A stretch of DNA of 64,000 bases, from contig OY997653.1 in assembly GCA_963921795.1 (NCBI GenBank), forward strand, positions 62,581,932-62,645,931. Direction: 5' to 3'. Below the pieces are notes generated by a model. That model saw nothing but the letters and a program-made list of their open reading frames with translations. It had not been told where the DNA came from and ran no database searches. Within the stretch, counting starts at the first letter, position 1; every line of letters starts with the position of its first letter. Made by a program: the position numbers and the translations under genes. Source of the DNA: Nannobrachium achirus. Its lineage: Eukaryota > Chordata > Actinopteri > Myctophiformes > Myctophidae. This document shows, in pieces, positions 21,478-32,613 of the stretch.

Positions 21478-21663
21478 TGCATGCATGAGGCGAGTGAGTC
21501 TATCAGTGAAGGATCAACAGTCCTCCCGTCCTCCTCTCTCCATCTCGGTCCAAGCCTCCATGTGTGAGCTGCAAACACAGCTGCGAGGAGTCCTCCTCAC
21601 CACTATTACAATCCTAGGCGTTTCATTGAGCAGTGCTACTGTAGATAAGCCACTCCAAAATGT

Positions 21664-21905
21664 TACTTTGTGTGCATGGTAAATGGTAAATGGTGCATTT
21701 GTATAGCGCCTTTATCCAAGGCGCTTTACATAGATTGTGCATCACATTCACCCATTCACACACACATTCTTCATACACTGATGGCGGTGGAAACCATGTC
21801 TTGCTCAAGGGCTCTTCGACACCAACTCTGGGGAGCCCGGATTCGAACTGGGAACCCTCCGTGATCTAATGCCAGTTTCTCTACCCCTGAGCTAATGTCG
21901 CCCCT
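21664..21905 (-). mobile_element. tRNA-derived SINE (family T), copy 1
   Basis: On the minus strand it starts GGGGCGACATTAGCTCAGGG (A box TAGCTCAGGG), with B box AGTTCGAATCC, then the body GTCGAAGAGCCC. The 3' end is TAAAGCGCCTTGGATAAAGG and then repeated TTTACCA. The tail resembles fish L2-type LINE tails (GGATAAAAGCG), suggesting mobilisation by an L2-like LINE. A second copy lies at 53.77 kb. Confidence 0.8.
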
Positions 21906-23095
21906 ATATGGATACGTGCATGTGGGGACAATAAGTATTTGATACTGTCCATGTGTATACTGTAATTACCGTATGTATGTCCCTGTCCGTATGTCCCTTT
22001 TCTGATTAGACAATTAATGATGTGACATCATGTGGGTCTATACATCATCATCATACAGTACTTAGCGTGCTACACGAACCCACTCTGTTTCTTCAGGAAC
22101 AGTATTTTCTAGTGTGAAGTGTGCACCACTCACTTCACACAGGTGTGATTTTTACCAGCTTACAGAGCTGGTCAATAGATAAACAGCCGATGACGTCAGA
22201 ATCTCCTTCAAATTGCAACTGCTGCACAAGGCTAGTCCACAAGGCGCAAGCTGTTTTCATTCTGAGACGTTTTCAAGAGTATCAGAATGAAATGAACACT
22301 CGCAATAGTGAATCTACTGTGGCCGTGTTGAAAGAAGACACAGTGCTCACAAAGCCAGGCATTCTCCATCAGGTCATTGGTGACACTACAGTATGTCACC
22401 ATGGCTGTATGGACTGCTCACCACACCATGATGAGGCAGCACACCATAGTGACAAACATCTCCATTGAACACATCCAGTTTCATCCAGTTTCATTCAGAA
22501 GAGTGACTGACAGCCAAGCAATCCTTTCTGTAACTGTAACTGAATAGAACCGCGGCCACTGCAGCAGTTCTTTATGTTCCTAGTATAGCGCCTGCTAAAC
22601 CACGGCTGCACCTTTGTTGGAAGGAGATGTGACACTTAGAGATTTCATTCAGTGCCAATGCTGGGTAGGTGAAGGCTACAGGGTCATAATGGTTACCACT
22701 ACACTAAAAGACATTTTCTGCTAACAGCATAATCTGTCAGCACCACTGCTCTAAACATGTAGTATTTCTCAAACGTTTACGAATACAAATGGAACCAAAT
22801 GGTTCCGTTTCCTAGTTACAGACTTATAAGGGTCTATTTAGATCCCCCTAAAGGAATCTACAGAGTCCCGGGAATTCACTTTGAGAAACACAGAGTTAGA
22901 ATAAACCTAGAAGGACCGGGAGGAAGTGGACTAAGAGAGTTCCTGTTTTTTCTACACAACAAAGGAGGTGGCGTTCCCAGAGGCAAAACATTTTTTCCCA
23001 GATTGCAAGCCAGCATACTGTAAATCTCTTCCACTATCATCGAATGCTGGTCTGTAGTTCCACTCGGTAAAAGTTGAGAACAGGAAATCTGTCAA
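21906..23095. other. no feature recognised
   Basis: Unique-looking sequence. The frame at 22121-22468 has no recognisable motif. Confidence 0.45.
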
Positions 23096-23180
23096 ATCCT
23101 CTTAATAGATACCTACCTTTATTATCCCAAGGGGGAAAGTCAGTCGCCCAGAGGCAGCACAGCAGTATAAGGATATTTAC
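23096..23180 (-). mobile_element. possible LINE 3' tail
   Basis: On the minus strand it reads GACTTTCCCCCTTGGGATAA, then TAAAGGTAGGTATCTATT. This resembles 3' ends of several fish LINEs (CCCC..GGG..AATAAAG). No coding part is attached. Confidence 0.35.
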
Positions 23181-23335
23181 AAAGTTACAGAGAAGTATGA
23201 AAAGAATAAAAAAATAACAGAGTACAGTAAAGAGCAAGGTACAACAAAGAACGGGAACGAAGAATATATACATAAAGTATCAAAAACAGTCAATGCTCAA
23301 CGTGAAACAGCCAACTTGAACCAAAAAAACAAACC

Positions 23336-23560
23336 TTAAAAGGGGAAGACCACCCATTTTCAATATTGAAATATGTCATTAATATACCTTAGAGGAGTTG
23401 TGTGGAAATAGAAAAAAAGTTCCCCCCCTTCTGTGTTGCCTAGAACTGGAGGATTGATTTTGGGGTTTGTATTGTAAAGTACAATGTGTGATGTCATCAA
23501 GTTGTACTACAATACAGAACCCAAACAAAAGTGTCCATAACAGGCAATGCTAGTCAGTGC
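23336..23560 (+). mobile_element. one end of a TTAA-type MITE
   Basis: TTAAAAGGGGAAGACCACCC resembles the TTAAAGG.. ends of other TTAA elements here. No matching right end is found. Confidence 0.35.
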
Positions 23561-23924
23561 TACAGGTATCTCACAACCATGTCAAACACAAGCAAAATAC
23601 TCAATACTACTAAATACTCATACTACTAACACAACCTAATAGTGTAGAGCCAAACAGCCAGCAGGGTATTCACTATTCAACCAATCTTTGATACACTGTT
23701 CATTTCATTTCAAAACATCATCTTATAACATATTTTAAATTATAGGTGAAACGATAATGGGGAACAACGTGACATTCACTTTATATTGTCCAGAGCTTCT
23801 TAAGTACAGACAGGTAGGCGGACGGGAGGCAAGCTAGGGCCTCTGTGTCGAGAGACTGCAATCTCCCTTGACCATTGGTACACGTATTAAGTCCCATTTA
23901 TTCTCCTGGCTGTCAAGAGCAGAC

Positions 23925-23928
<4 letters not shown>
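23561..23928. other. no feature recognised
   Basis: No gene or recurrent repeat was recognised. Confidence 0.4.

Positions 23929-24023
<95 letters not shown>
23929..24023. repeat. (GA)n microsatellite with GACA interruptions
   Basis: Long GA tract interrupted by ACAGACAGAG. Confidence 0.95.
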
Positions 24024-24137
24024 TGGAACTATTATTTTCCGTGAACCACAGTGATTGGAAACCATCTTCTTCACCTGACAGTCACTGTCAAGTGCAGGGC
24101 CTTCACTTGAAGTAATTGGAAAGTTGTAATGCACAGC

Positions 24138-24140
<3 letters not shown>

Positions 24141-24198
<58 letters not shown>

Positions 24199-24227
24199 GT
24201 GCGTGCGTGCGTGCGTGCGTGCGTGCT
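24141..24227. repeat. (GT)n(GCGT)n microsatellite
   Basis: GT tract ending in GCGTGCGTGC units. Confidence 0.95.
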
Positions 24228-24669
24228 ACTTAGTGACCAATATCTGAAAGATTTAACCACACTGTCAACCCCTACTTTGGTCATGTCACTGTCGATAATG
24301 TCAAACATAAGAAACAACTGAAAAAAAGCTTATCTATATGCCTACAACACGTTATAATGCAACATTTGTTGCTTCTTAGCTAACCTGCCTTGAAGCCCCC
24401 CCCCCCCCAAACACACCAATTTGCATTGGTAACTTTAAGACTATTTTTAATATATTTTTTAGCAGTCATTTCCCTTTATCAGTCACTATATTATTGTGTT
24501 TCCTTGCAAAAAGACCCCCCCCTGGCTGTGTGCAGTGAGGTAATTGATTGGGTCATAAAGTGTTAAGTGCTCGTTAGTGATCTCTCTTATCACTGAAAGC
24601 ATCAAAGACAACTACTTGTGTGAAGCCTGTCATAGAGAGGGGGGGGGGGTATACTTGCCTAGTTCCCCT
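24228..24669. other. no feature recognised
   Basis: Contains a C run at about 24395-24408 and a G run at about 24640; otherwise unremarkable. Confidence 0.4.
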
Positions 24670-24831
24670 TTAAAGGCCAATCCACACCAATGCTACTCAT
24701 TGCAACATGCAACTCCTTGCAACCATTATCCCCAATGGCAGTTGCAAGGAGCTGCATTGGTGTGACATGGCCTTAACACTGTTACGTTACAAGGAGTTGC
24801 GACCAGTTGCATCGGTGCGGTTTGGCCTTAA
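24670..24831. mobile_element. family Q TTAA-type MITE, copy 1
   Basis: Ends TTAAAGGCCAATCCACACCA and TGCGGTTTGGCCTTAA, both at TTAA. The interior has GCAACTCCTTGCAAC-type inverted repeats. A second copy begins at 51.92 kb. Confidence 0.75.
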
Positions 24832-25470
24832 GTTTCAAGCGTACGTCGTCAGCAGCATCCTGTTCAAACTGGGTCACTACTGGTCGTTACTCTGAGCATC
24901 GCCCCGTTGCTTTTTCACAAAACAAAACGTTGTTCCTTCTCCTTTCGCCCGCAAAACCCAACTCGCTGACCCCGAAGACAGCACCTATAAACCTCTCCAA
25001 AGGCAGAGGGAAACCCCAAATACCTCCACCAGATTATCCTTTCATCTAAACGTTTCCATATGTGGGATCTTGTTTATAACCTAATGCCCATATAAGTCGA
25101 CCTTGAAGGAAAACATACAGAGATTATTCTGTGAAGATGTGAAGCAAGTCATTTTGATTATATGATTCTATTCTATTGTATATGTATTCTATGTGATTAT
25201 GTATCTCAGTCTGAGTCAAACATGGTGTCAGTGAGTTTGCAGGGGCCCTGAAGGCCACAATGTACCTGTGTGTGGGGGAGTGAAGAGTGACTGAGTGAGT
25301 GTGAGACAAAGAAAGTGAAAATTAATGAGCGTGAAAGGGAACAAAGAAAGGGAGAAACAAAACAAAAAACGAGAGTGGGAGAGAGAGAAAGAAAGAGAGA
25401 TCTTAATGCTACCTGATTCATACTAGGCTGCGCATACCAGTGCCACACGCGAAAATACCCCATCTTTAAG
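24832..25470. other. no feature recognised
   Basis: No gene or recurrent repeat was recognised. Confidence 0.4.
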
Positions 25471-25521
25471 CAACACGTCACATTGCGACCGCGGTGTGAG
25501 CTTGTAGATCGGCTGTTTTTG
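25471..25521 (-). repeat. HP half-hairpin (right arm)
   Basis: GTGTGAGCTTGTAGATCGGC then TGTTTTTG. The left side is only GCGACCGCG-like. Confidence 0.6.
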
Positions 25522-25727
25522 TCAGGTGACACACTGCCACGTAAATGATAGAATAGAATAGTTTGATTGGCATCAATCATTTTAAAATAACAAATCTAAG
25601 AGGCATTGAGCTTCACACCCATCCATCAATATGGTCCATATGTCCCTGGCAGTACCATGGACATGCAGAAACACACACACACAATTTAACCCGTTTAGGC
25701 CTAGGATTATTGACTGCTTTAACTATG

Positions 25728-25794
25728 GAAAAATAGCAGATATACAAGCTCACAGCGCGGCACTCTGTGTGAGCTTGTAGATCTGCTATTTTTG
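25728..25794. repeat. HP hairpin, centre shortened (family B left)
   Basis: GGAAAAATAGCAGATATAC and GTAGATCTGCTATTTTTG arms with centre GCGCGGCACTCTGTG. Confidence 0.8.
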
Positions 25795-26143
25795 AAAAAT
25801 CGTGAAAATTTGAATTTTGACCCCATTCTATAAGTGTCTTTTAAATCCTTCTAAGGTTTTTTGAAAAACCTGTTTCTATGTCAGCAATCTGGCCAGCCAT
25901 CGTCAAAGAAAAGGTCCTTTTCACTTAAATGGAGCTCATTTGGTCTGTTCTTGAGAGACTACTATGTCAGTGGTTCTCAAACCTTTTCATGTGAAGGACC
26001 CCCAAAATTATATTTATTTGGCCAAGGACCCCCATTCAACATATTTAGTTCCAGGGACCACCCTGAAGCAAAATTTGAGTTACAAACGTTCGCTTTGAGA
26101 ATACACATATTCAAAGATTTGCACACATTTTTACGACTTTTTC

Positions 26144-26218
26144 AAAAAATAGCAGATCTACAAGCTCACAGCGCGGCACTCGGTGCCGCGCTGTGAGCTT
26201 GTATATCTGCTATTTTTC
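26144..26218. repeat. HP hairpin, near-perfect (family B right)
   Basis: AATAGCAGATCTACAAGCTC pairs with GAGCTTGTATATCTGCTATT. The inner stem is GCGCGGCACTCGGTGCCGCG. Confidence 0.9.
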
Positions 26219-26289
26219 CACTGGTTAAAGCATTCAATAATTCTAGGCCCTAAATGGGTTTATAATATACACAAACACATTCAGCCGTA

Positions 26290-26570
26290 CTCTCTCCCTC
26301 ACCTTCTATAAAGCGCTTCTTCTCGCCAACTCTCTTCCGTCTCTTGCTGGCTCTCCCCGAGCGTAGGAGCTTCTACGTGGGAGGGGAGGAGATCGGAGAG
26401 GAGGAGGAGGTGGTGTGAGGGAGGAGAGGAGAGGAGGGGAGGAGGGGAGCCAGTGCTGGAACGCTGTGTGCTGCTACTCTCTTCTCTCTCCTAGATGAGG
26501 ATCTCCTGCTGCTCTCCACTTCTTCTCATCTGAACGGAGGATTACCGGCCAGGTTCAGCATCGGTGGTGT
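26290..26570 (+). promoter_or_regulatory. possible promoter-like CT/GA-rich stretch
   Basis: A repeat-free stretch with a TATA-like CTATAAAGCG at about 26307, then purine-rich GGAGGAGG tracts, pyrimidine-rich CTCTCTTCTCTC, and an ATG with only a 12-codon frame. It could be a first exon region or simply low-complexity DNA. Confidence 0.15.
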
Positions 26571-26751
26571 GTGTCATTCCTACAGCGTGGGACAGACAGA
26601 AAAAGCATGTCAACAACAATACCGTAACCCCACACCAAACACCATGACTCCCCACGGTTAGAAATGGGGAAACATTTGACCTCTTTAACCTGTGACGCAA
26701 CAGAATGCTTGAGACAAATGTACTGTAAGTAGGGTTTTGATTGGTTTACCC

Positions 26752-26931
26752 CAGGGGTCCTCAACGTCTTCAGGCCAAGGACCCCTTATTTTGTGAGCTT
26801 GTAGATCGGCTAGTTTTGGCTAAAGTTCTCAGAATATGGACACTAGGGTTCAAGTTGTTAATATAAAAAGGCTTGGAAGATTTGGAGGACCCCCTGTAGT
26901 AACTCTGAGGACCCCCTGTTGAAGACCCCTA
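26752..26931 (+). mobile_element. family A hAT, internally deleted
   Basis: Starts CAGGGGTCCTCAACG and ends TTGAAGACCCCT. It keeps only the right half of the HP hairpin plus the AGGGTTCAAGTTGTTAA motif. No clean target duplication. Confidence 0.75.
26789..26820 (-). repeat. HP half-hairpin (right arm only)
   Basis: TTTTGTGAGCTTGTAGATCG then GCTAGTTTTGGC. The deletion in this family A copy ends within the hairpin. Confidence 0.75.
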
Positions 26932-27824
26932 TATTATAGGGGGATATATTGGCCATAATCTAACTTTCTTGATGATATTGGTAACGGCAATTATATAAGG
27001 AAAGAACAATGTTATGGGATATGAAAGGAAGCATTGCATTAGTTCATCATGCAGGATGGCAGTAATATGTGCTGCTGATTTAATCGAGTATTTCTAAGTT
27101 CTACACACCAATCGCAGCTCATTCTCACAACAAGAAGGTCCATTTAAATCTGGCTTCCTCCTACACTGATCTCCGCTGTTTGCTGCCACACACACACACT
27201 GCAGTTGGCAGGGAGCCTCAGCCAGACTCGCATGGCCCAAAAGTTACAATGAAATTCAACATTTTGCCAGTGTCAAGCGGAGCCATACTGATAATAGCCG
27301 AGCAACGACGGAAGGCAAAGCCTACTGGAGAAAGGCGAGGAAGAAGTCATTTATGGAATAAAGGGTACCATCTACCACAGTATAACCTTGACCGTATAAC
27401 CGAATGACTGTCAGAAACGCCTGACACTTGCCACCTTAATAGCAAGACGTAGAATACTGCTGGGGTGGAAATCACCAAACCCCCCCCCCCCCCCCCATGT
27501 GGCTCAAAGATATGACGAGTTTCCTAAAATTGGAAAAAATCTAATTTTCACTCAGAGGCTCAGTAGAGAAATTTTTCTCCTATTGGCAACCGTTTATTAC
27601 CTATATCGAGAACTTGGAGGCACTCCCAGCAGATCAGCCTACGCCATAGACATGCTCATTGGTCTGTTCAGTATATGTTTGGTCAAATATAAGGAATATA
27701 CATTGTGTAGGGACAGGATCTGTAAATGTTCCGCCAACTTGATGATGATGAGGATCGAATAGTTCAACCCACTGATGACTTTACTGTGAATGTTTCTTTT
27801 TGTTTTTTCTTTTTTCTATTCACC
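26932..27824. other. no feature recognised
   Basis: Unique-looking sequence with a C run at 27480-27495. Confidence 0.4.
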
Positions 27825-27852
27825 TTAAAGGGGCACTCCACCATGTTTCAAC

Positions 27853-28809
27853 TAGGCCTGGGGCGGTATGGACATTTTGTTACCGCGATTACCGTCTTCC
27901 CATTTACCGCCGGTACTGCGGTAATTACCGCACCCCCGTATCTATTAATTAAGGTTCGGCGATAAGCCAAAATATTGCAATCATCTTCCCAAAAGTCGCC
28001 TCTCCACAGTGGAGAGGCGACAGAGCCTGACTGCACGAGATATACTTCTCCGTACAGCACAGCGGGTCTGGTTTTCAAAGGAGCAGATCTACAAGCTCAC
28101 ACCACATCGCTTTTAGATCTGCACTGTCGGTTACCATAGTAACGTAGGCTAGCTACTTGGGCTTTTCAGACACAAACAGCTATGTGAACAAACCAGAAGA
28201 GGAAGGGTAGTCAGATCGTGTACAGTGATTCTGTAAACTCACGTCACGTCTCAACTCTCAAATCACAGTGATTGAGTGCTGCTATATACAGGTTTTAGTT
28301 ACAAGACTTGACAGAAAAGGTTATAAAATCGCCGACGCGCCGCTGGACGGAGCACAACGTGCGACGCGGTGGAGCTGGAGAAAGTAAAATAGTTTCATTT
28401 TCGGTTTTGTCCATGCGGCCCGCGCTCCGCCAGTAATCCGTATGAATAAAAAAAGATATGCCACAACACAAGGTATGTATTAACATCCTTGTGTCGAGTG
28501 GATTACAGAGAAAGTATATGCTGCATTGCTGCTCCGTCATAGAGTTGTGCTCCGTACTCTACTGCCCTGCGTGCACTGTGTGTGTGTGAGTGACGTATGT
28601 GGGCGGCTTCCAACGTGTGGTACACGGCCCAGAGCAGAGCGGCATGGAGCGCATGCGGTCCTCGCTTCTCCCCCGTTTTAAAACTCGCTCGTTCTCAATA
28701 AAAATAGCCTATTTTTTTGTCTTTTTTGACCGCGGTAAGGACCCTGACACCGCGGTAGGCCGCGGTATACCGCGATACGGCGGTACGGCGGTTACCGAAC
28801 CCAGCCCTA
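27853..28809. mobile_element. family I hAT element with perfect 8-bp TSD
   Basis: Ends TAGGCCTGGGGCGGTATG and GGTTACCGAACCCAGCCCTA. The flanks GTTTCAAC (27845-27852 and 28810-28817) are exact. Subterminal ACCGCGGTA-type repeats. A collapsed HP lies at 28081. The interior at about 28330-28680 is GC-rich and carries no convincing frame. Confidence 0.9.
28081..28124. repeat. HP hairpin, centre collapsed (family I)
   Basis: GAGCAGATCTACAAGCTCAC, then ACCACATCGC, then TTTTAGATCTGC. Confidence 0.7.
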
Positions 28810-29224
28810 GTTTCAACCTATCTTCATATAATAGGTCCTCACTAATGTTCATGATAAAATATCACAATTTTTTTCTACTCAGTTTGGGTCTCATAGGAGA
28901 GCTGTGGGTGGGTCAAATCCTTCTACCGGTGACATCATCAATGGGAAATGCAAGCTAATAGAAACTGCAGGCTTTCTATTCCTGAAAAAGTTGCAATGTT
29001 AAAGTGGAAGCCATTGTTCTCGTGATAATAAAAATCTAAATATTTTTTTTCAAAAATATATATATATATTTTTTTGTCAAACGATGATGTCACCGGCAGA
29101 AGGATTTGACAGCTCTCCTATGAGACCCAGACTGAATAGAAAAAAAATGTGCTATTTTATTATGAACATTAGTGAGGACCTATTATATGAAGACAGGTTG
29201 AAAAGTGGTGAACTACTCCTTTAA

Positions 29225-29753
29225 ATGTTCTGTGGACTGATAGGACAATGACGACAATGGGGGGGAGGGATGGGTTGGGGAGAAAAAAGAAAAAAGAAAT
29301 GTCTTGATTATACTGTAATGATGTAAATCCATTGTTTGTTTGACTTTGACATGAATAAAGATATTCTTAAAAAAAAACAAATGCCTGACACAAGGCGGTG
29401 ACGACAAGGACACTGAACAAATGGTTTGTCTTCGGCTGAATACAAGGTCATTTAACTGCAGAAGTGGCTGGCCTAGCAGAAAGGGAACTTGCACGACAAA
29501 CACTGTAACCTTGAGAACGGATCGGCCAGGGGCTCACGACGACACACATGTTTCCCAGACAAAATAAATGCAAAAATGTTATTACCGATGGATTTATTGA
29601 CCAAATGCAATAATGTGGACATTATGGATTAATGTTTTTTTTTTGTGTTGTTATTCACATTCTTCTTTCTTGTTAAATATAACGAAATGTAAAAAGAATA
29701 GGCATTTTTATGGAATACAAGCTTCTGCCTATACCTTTTTGATCAGGTTAAAA
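29225..29753. other. no feature recognised
   Basis: No gene or recurrent repeat was recognised. Confidence 0.4.
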
Positions 29754-30464
29754 CCAGTAAGACTCCCTAATCGGGAGATAAGCGACCGTAGGTCACATGT
29801 ATACACAAAGAGTAGGGAGCAGTGTCCCCAAAAAATGTGGACGGATCCATGTTGATGACATGAGTGTAGACATACTGTGTACCGAGTTGAGTGATTTTAG
29901 GGCAAAAATTGGAGGAGCAGTGTCCAAAAATGTGTTTTGCAAGAATCGGCCTCATGGTGGCGCTAGAAGAGGGCCATGTGAGAAATGAGGGGTGGGGTCT
30001 CCGCGCCGCCGAGGCGGACGAATAGGTACCGGCCCCGGCTCTCCCGGTGGCTCCTAGGCCAAGTTAGGGCATTTTATGTGCGCTGCAGTGGCAGGGGGTC
30101 CTCCACTGGGGGCGCCACCACTTTTGCATCCGTTCTGGAGCACAAGGAGTCGGTGGTCCCCGGGAATTCCCCGTGAGCAGCCCCGTTGGGGTGGTCATTT
30201 GGTCATTTTTGCACATTTGGTCATTTTTTACATCTGGGGGTCCCCCAGGGACCTGGGGGTCCCTGGAGCTCCGGGGGTCCTTGGAGGTTGTAGTTTGGCA
30301 GGCAAGGAGTGTGTGTGCAAAATCTGGCATGGATCGGGGCAACGGTTGCGGAGATATGAGCAGGGCAAAAGTGTGACGTGTGACGTGTGACGGACTGACT
30401 GACGCACGGACACCTGGTGGAGCTTTCTGTAGTAAGTGCGACCTACGGTCGCAATAAAAATTGA
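29754..30464 (-). mobile_element. family K Helitron-like element, copy 3, with GC-rich internal segment
   Basis: On the minus strand the 3' end is hairpin CTCCCGATTAGGGAG, TCTTA, CTGG then T. The 5' end lies near the GCGACCGTAGGTCGC hairpin (30438-30452). Compared with copies 1 and 4 it has about 295 extra bases (29991-30286) that are GC-rich and unlike the rest of the family. Confidence 0.75.
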
Positions 30465-30466
30465 TT

Positions 30467-31119
30467 CTTGTAATGTCTCACTGCAAAAGAAAACTATTCA
30501 TTCCCTGCACTTGATGATGATGTTACATGTTAGTTAGCCTAGGTACAGGATAACAGACACTGTTTGGTGAGTTGGACTGACTGTTCATGCTTAAAAATGG
30601 TGACTACCGACTAATTTAATGCACACTATTATACTATTTGTATTACATGTGACGTCACCTCCTTTTTGCCGATCATCTTTAAAAGTTACAAATAATGCTG
30701 ATACCGAATAGCCCTTTGGATAAAGGCACTATACTATATGGAAGATTTACCATTTTATCTGAAAAAGGTGGAGACGTTTAGGTGCGTGCGTTTGATTTGT
30801 GTAAATATGTACCGCACAAATGAAACCCAACTTGATCTCACACAGAGTGCAGACAGGCCTGCATGCCAGTCCATCGTCGTTATAATGAAGGTGTAAACAT
30901 CACCCTGTCTGTCATCACCACTGTGTTCCTTCAGCCCCCCGACCACAACCACCCTGCTTACAGTGAGGAAGCCCCCCTTCCCCCCCCGACCACAACCACC
31001 ATGCTTACAGTGAGGAAGCCCCCCTTCCTGGGGGACGCTTGCTCAGCACTAAAACGCTGCAAGTTGCAACTTCTAGGAGGTGCACAGTTCCTCCCAGCAC
31101 AGCACAAGACGGGCTGGGG
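30467..31119. other. mostly unrecognised, with a SINE tail fragment
   Basis: Only the SINE tail at 30695-30757 and a short tandem of CCGACCACAACCACC were recognised. Confidence 0.4.
30695..30757 (+). mobile_element. family T SINE tail fragment
   Basis: CCCTTTGGATAAAGGCACTA then TATGGAAGATTTACCATTTT matches the 3' tail of the T SINEs on the plus strand. Head and body are absent. Confidence 0.5.
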
Positions 31120-31266
31120 CAGGGACGTGCTGGGCCCCTGATTCAGCCCGGGAAAAGAGTTGGAGAGGCCCTCATTGCGTGCTATAGAGAGAGATCTCTC
31201 TCTATAGCGCTGCTGCTACTCAAAGAGACAAGCCAGTGGGTCAATTACTGTACATGAGTTATATTT

Positions 31267-31499
31267 GGTCATTGTCGGGTGGAAACCTTGTATGTCCAAA
31301 ACCGTTTGTTTTGTATTTATCATTTAAAAAATGAATTAAACTAGTGAAAACAGCCGATCGGTGCGAGGCGTTGTGTGCTTGTAGATCTGCTGTTTTCACT
31401 ACTTTTGTGCGACGGCCTTGTATGATGAAGCAGGGCTTTGCTTTGCGAAAAAAAATCTACAAATTTGAAACTTGGGAGTTTCTGCCCGACAGTGACGAT
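31267..31499 (+). mobile_element. family C MITE, copy 3 (inside M)
   Basis: GGTCATTGTCGGGTGGAAAC to TTCTGCCCGACAGTGACGAT. The HP left arm is shortened. Confidence 0.8.
31342..31401. repeat. HP hairpin with left arm partly deleted (family C)
   Basis: TAGTGAAAACAGCCGATC joins GGTGCGAGGCG directly. The right arm, GTGTGCTTGTAGATCTGCTG then TTTTCACTA, is intact. Confidence 0.8.
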
Positions 31500-32034
31500 T
31501 TACTTTGTTGGCCGCCCAGCCCCAACATTTTCCTAATGGCCGGCCTGGACCGACCGGGAATGAACCGGCCGTTCGGGAGTTGTCCCGCTTTTCCCAATGG
31601 CCAGCACGTCCCTGGGCTGGGGCCATATGGCTGCACCGACAACCCTAGCGCCGCTCACAACAACGGGGCTGCCTGGCTGACAGGCCCTGGCTCACTGAGA
31701 GATTAATGGGGCAGATTAAAAAGCCCAAAATAATACTGCCAGAGATACCGGAGGCAGGGTGTGGGTGGGGGGATTGCAAAGTGTCAATATGTGGCATAGA
31801 TAGTAGAGGTGGGACCTTCGCGAACGAATGGAGTCTTTTTGAACGTCTCTTTGAAATGAACGATGGGATCCGGTTGGCAGCAGGGAGCTGTTCCTTTCTA
31901 AATGAACAGTTGTGGGGAAAAGCACAAACATTCTTTACTTGTGTAAAAGTATCAATACTGCAATGTAGAAATACTCTGTTTGGAATTAAAATGCACTTGA
32001 GTAAAAGTACAAAAGTATTGGTATCAAAATGCAC

Positions 32035-32493
32035 TTAAAGGTGATACACCATGCATTTAAAAAGTATTTATGTCATATTGTTTGTCCCAAAAACGTTTTT
32101 CAAAAGGTTTGAGGCTAAATTACCACTCCTGAATAGAGAGCCTCTCATTTTTGAATGGCTCTCAGAGCATTTCAGCTGCAGTACCACCTTTGGCCTGAAC
32201 TGCGCCACCCCCCCCAAAATCCTTTTGAAAAACATTTTTTTTTAATTCTTTTTTTTGGAAAAAAAATATTTTTTTGATTTTTTCTTTTTTTGTGTGATGA
32301 CGTCACAATCGGCAGCAAATCTGAACAGCCTGTTTTGAGAACCCGTGGGATACTTTTAACCTTCGCCTTCTCAAAACCAGAGAAAGACACATCGGTCAGA
32401 AATGGGACTTTGTGAGGATAGAAGGTGCTAGTGGGACCCCAAAAAAAGGTTTTAAAATAGGAAAAGTGAAATTTCATGGTGTATCACCTTTAA
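32035..32493. mobile_element. TTAA-type MITE nested in family H in S
   Basis: Ends TTAAAGGTGATACACCATG and CATGGTGTATCACCTTTAA are inverted and bounded by TTAA on both sides. It interrupts a GTACTTTTA..-type family H arm. Confidence 0.85.
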
Positions 32494-32573
32494 GTACCAA
32501 TAGTAAAAAGTACTCATTATGCAGAATGTCCCGTCTTGCAGGTTTTCCAATGAATAACATTTTGAAAAATCAT

Positions 32574-32613
32574 TTGAAAATAGCAGATCTACAAGCTCAC
32601 AATGCGTTGCAGC
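32574..32613 (+). repeat. HP half-hairpin (left arm only)
   Basis: TTTGAAAATAGCAGATCTAC then AAGCTCACAATGCGTTGCAG, then unrelated sequence. TAGGGTTGAAGTGATTTG follows at about 32650. Confidence 0.75.

Larger units (their letters stand above)
25686..26262 (+). mobile_element. family B composite with two HP hairpins, complete
   Basis: Outer inverted repeats TTAACCCGTTTAGGCCTAGG and CTAGGCCCTAAATGGGTTTA are bounded by TTAA and a decayed TTTA. Inside are an HP, a spacer, a hAT-like terminus CAGTGGTTCTCAAACC, and a second HP. It looks like a TTAA element that absorbed part of a hAT. Partial copies lie at 1.9, 15.2, 48.0 and 48.9 kb. Confidence 0.75.
27825..29224. mobile_element. family N TTAA foldback MITE split by a hAT
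   Basis: Left end TTAAAGGGGCACTCCACCAT and right end TGGTGAACTACTCCTTTAA sit on TTAA. The arms pair for over 100 bp (CTATCTTCATATAATAGGTC with GACCTATTATATGAAGACAG). The family I hAT lies in the left arm. Confidence 0.8.
31120..31614 (+). mobile_element. family M hAT element carrying family C, perfect TSD
   Basis: Ends CAGGGACGTGCTGGGCCCCT and GGCCAGCACGTCCCTG. Exact 8-bp flanks GGCTGGGG (31112-31119 and 31615-31622). A family C MITE with an HP hairpin sits inside. A second M copy at 38.69 kb has family C at the same internal position. Confidence 0.92.

Noticed and set aside
21840-21905. A functional tRNA gene on the minus strand
   Set aside because: Same reasoning: this is the head of a T SINE, with a second diverged copy at 53.9 kb.
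22121-22468. 115-codon frame
   Set aside because: No recognisable domain; a chance frame is as likely.
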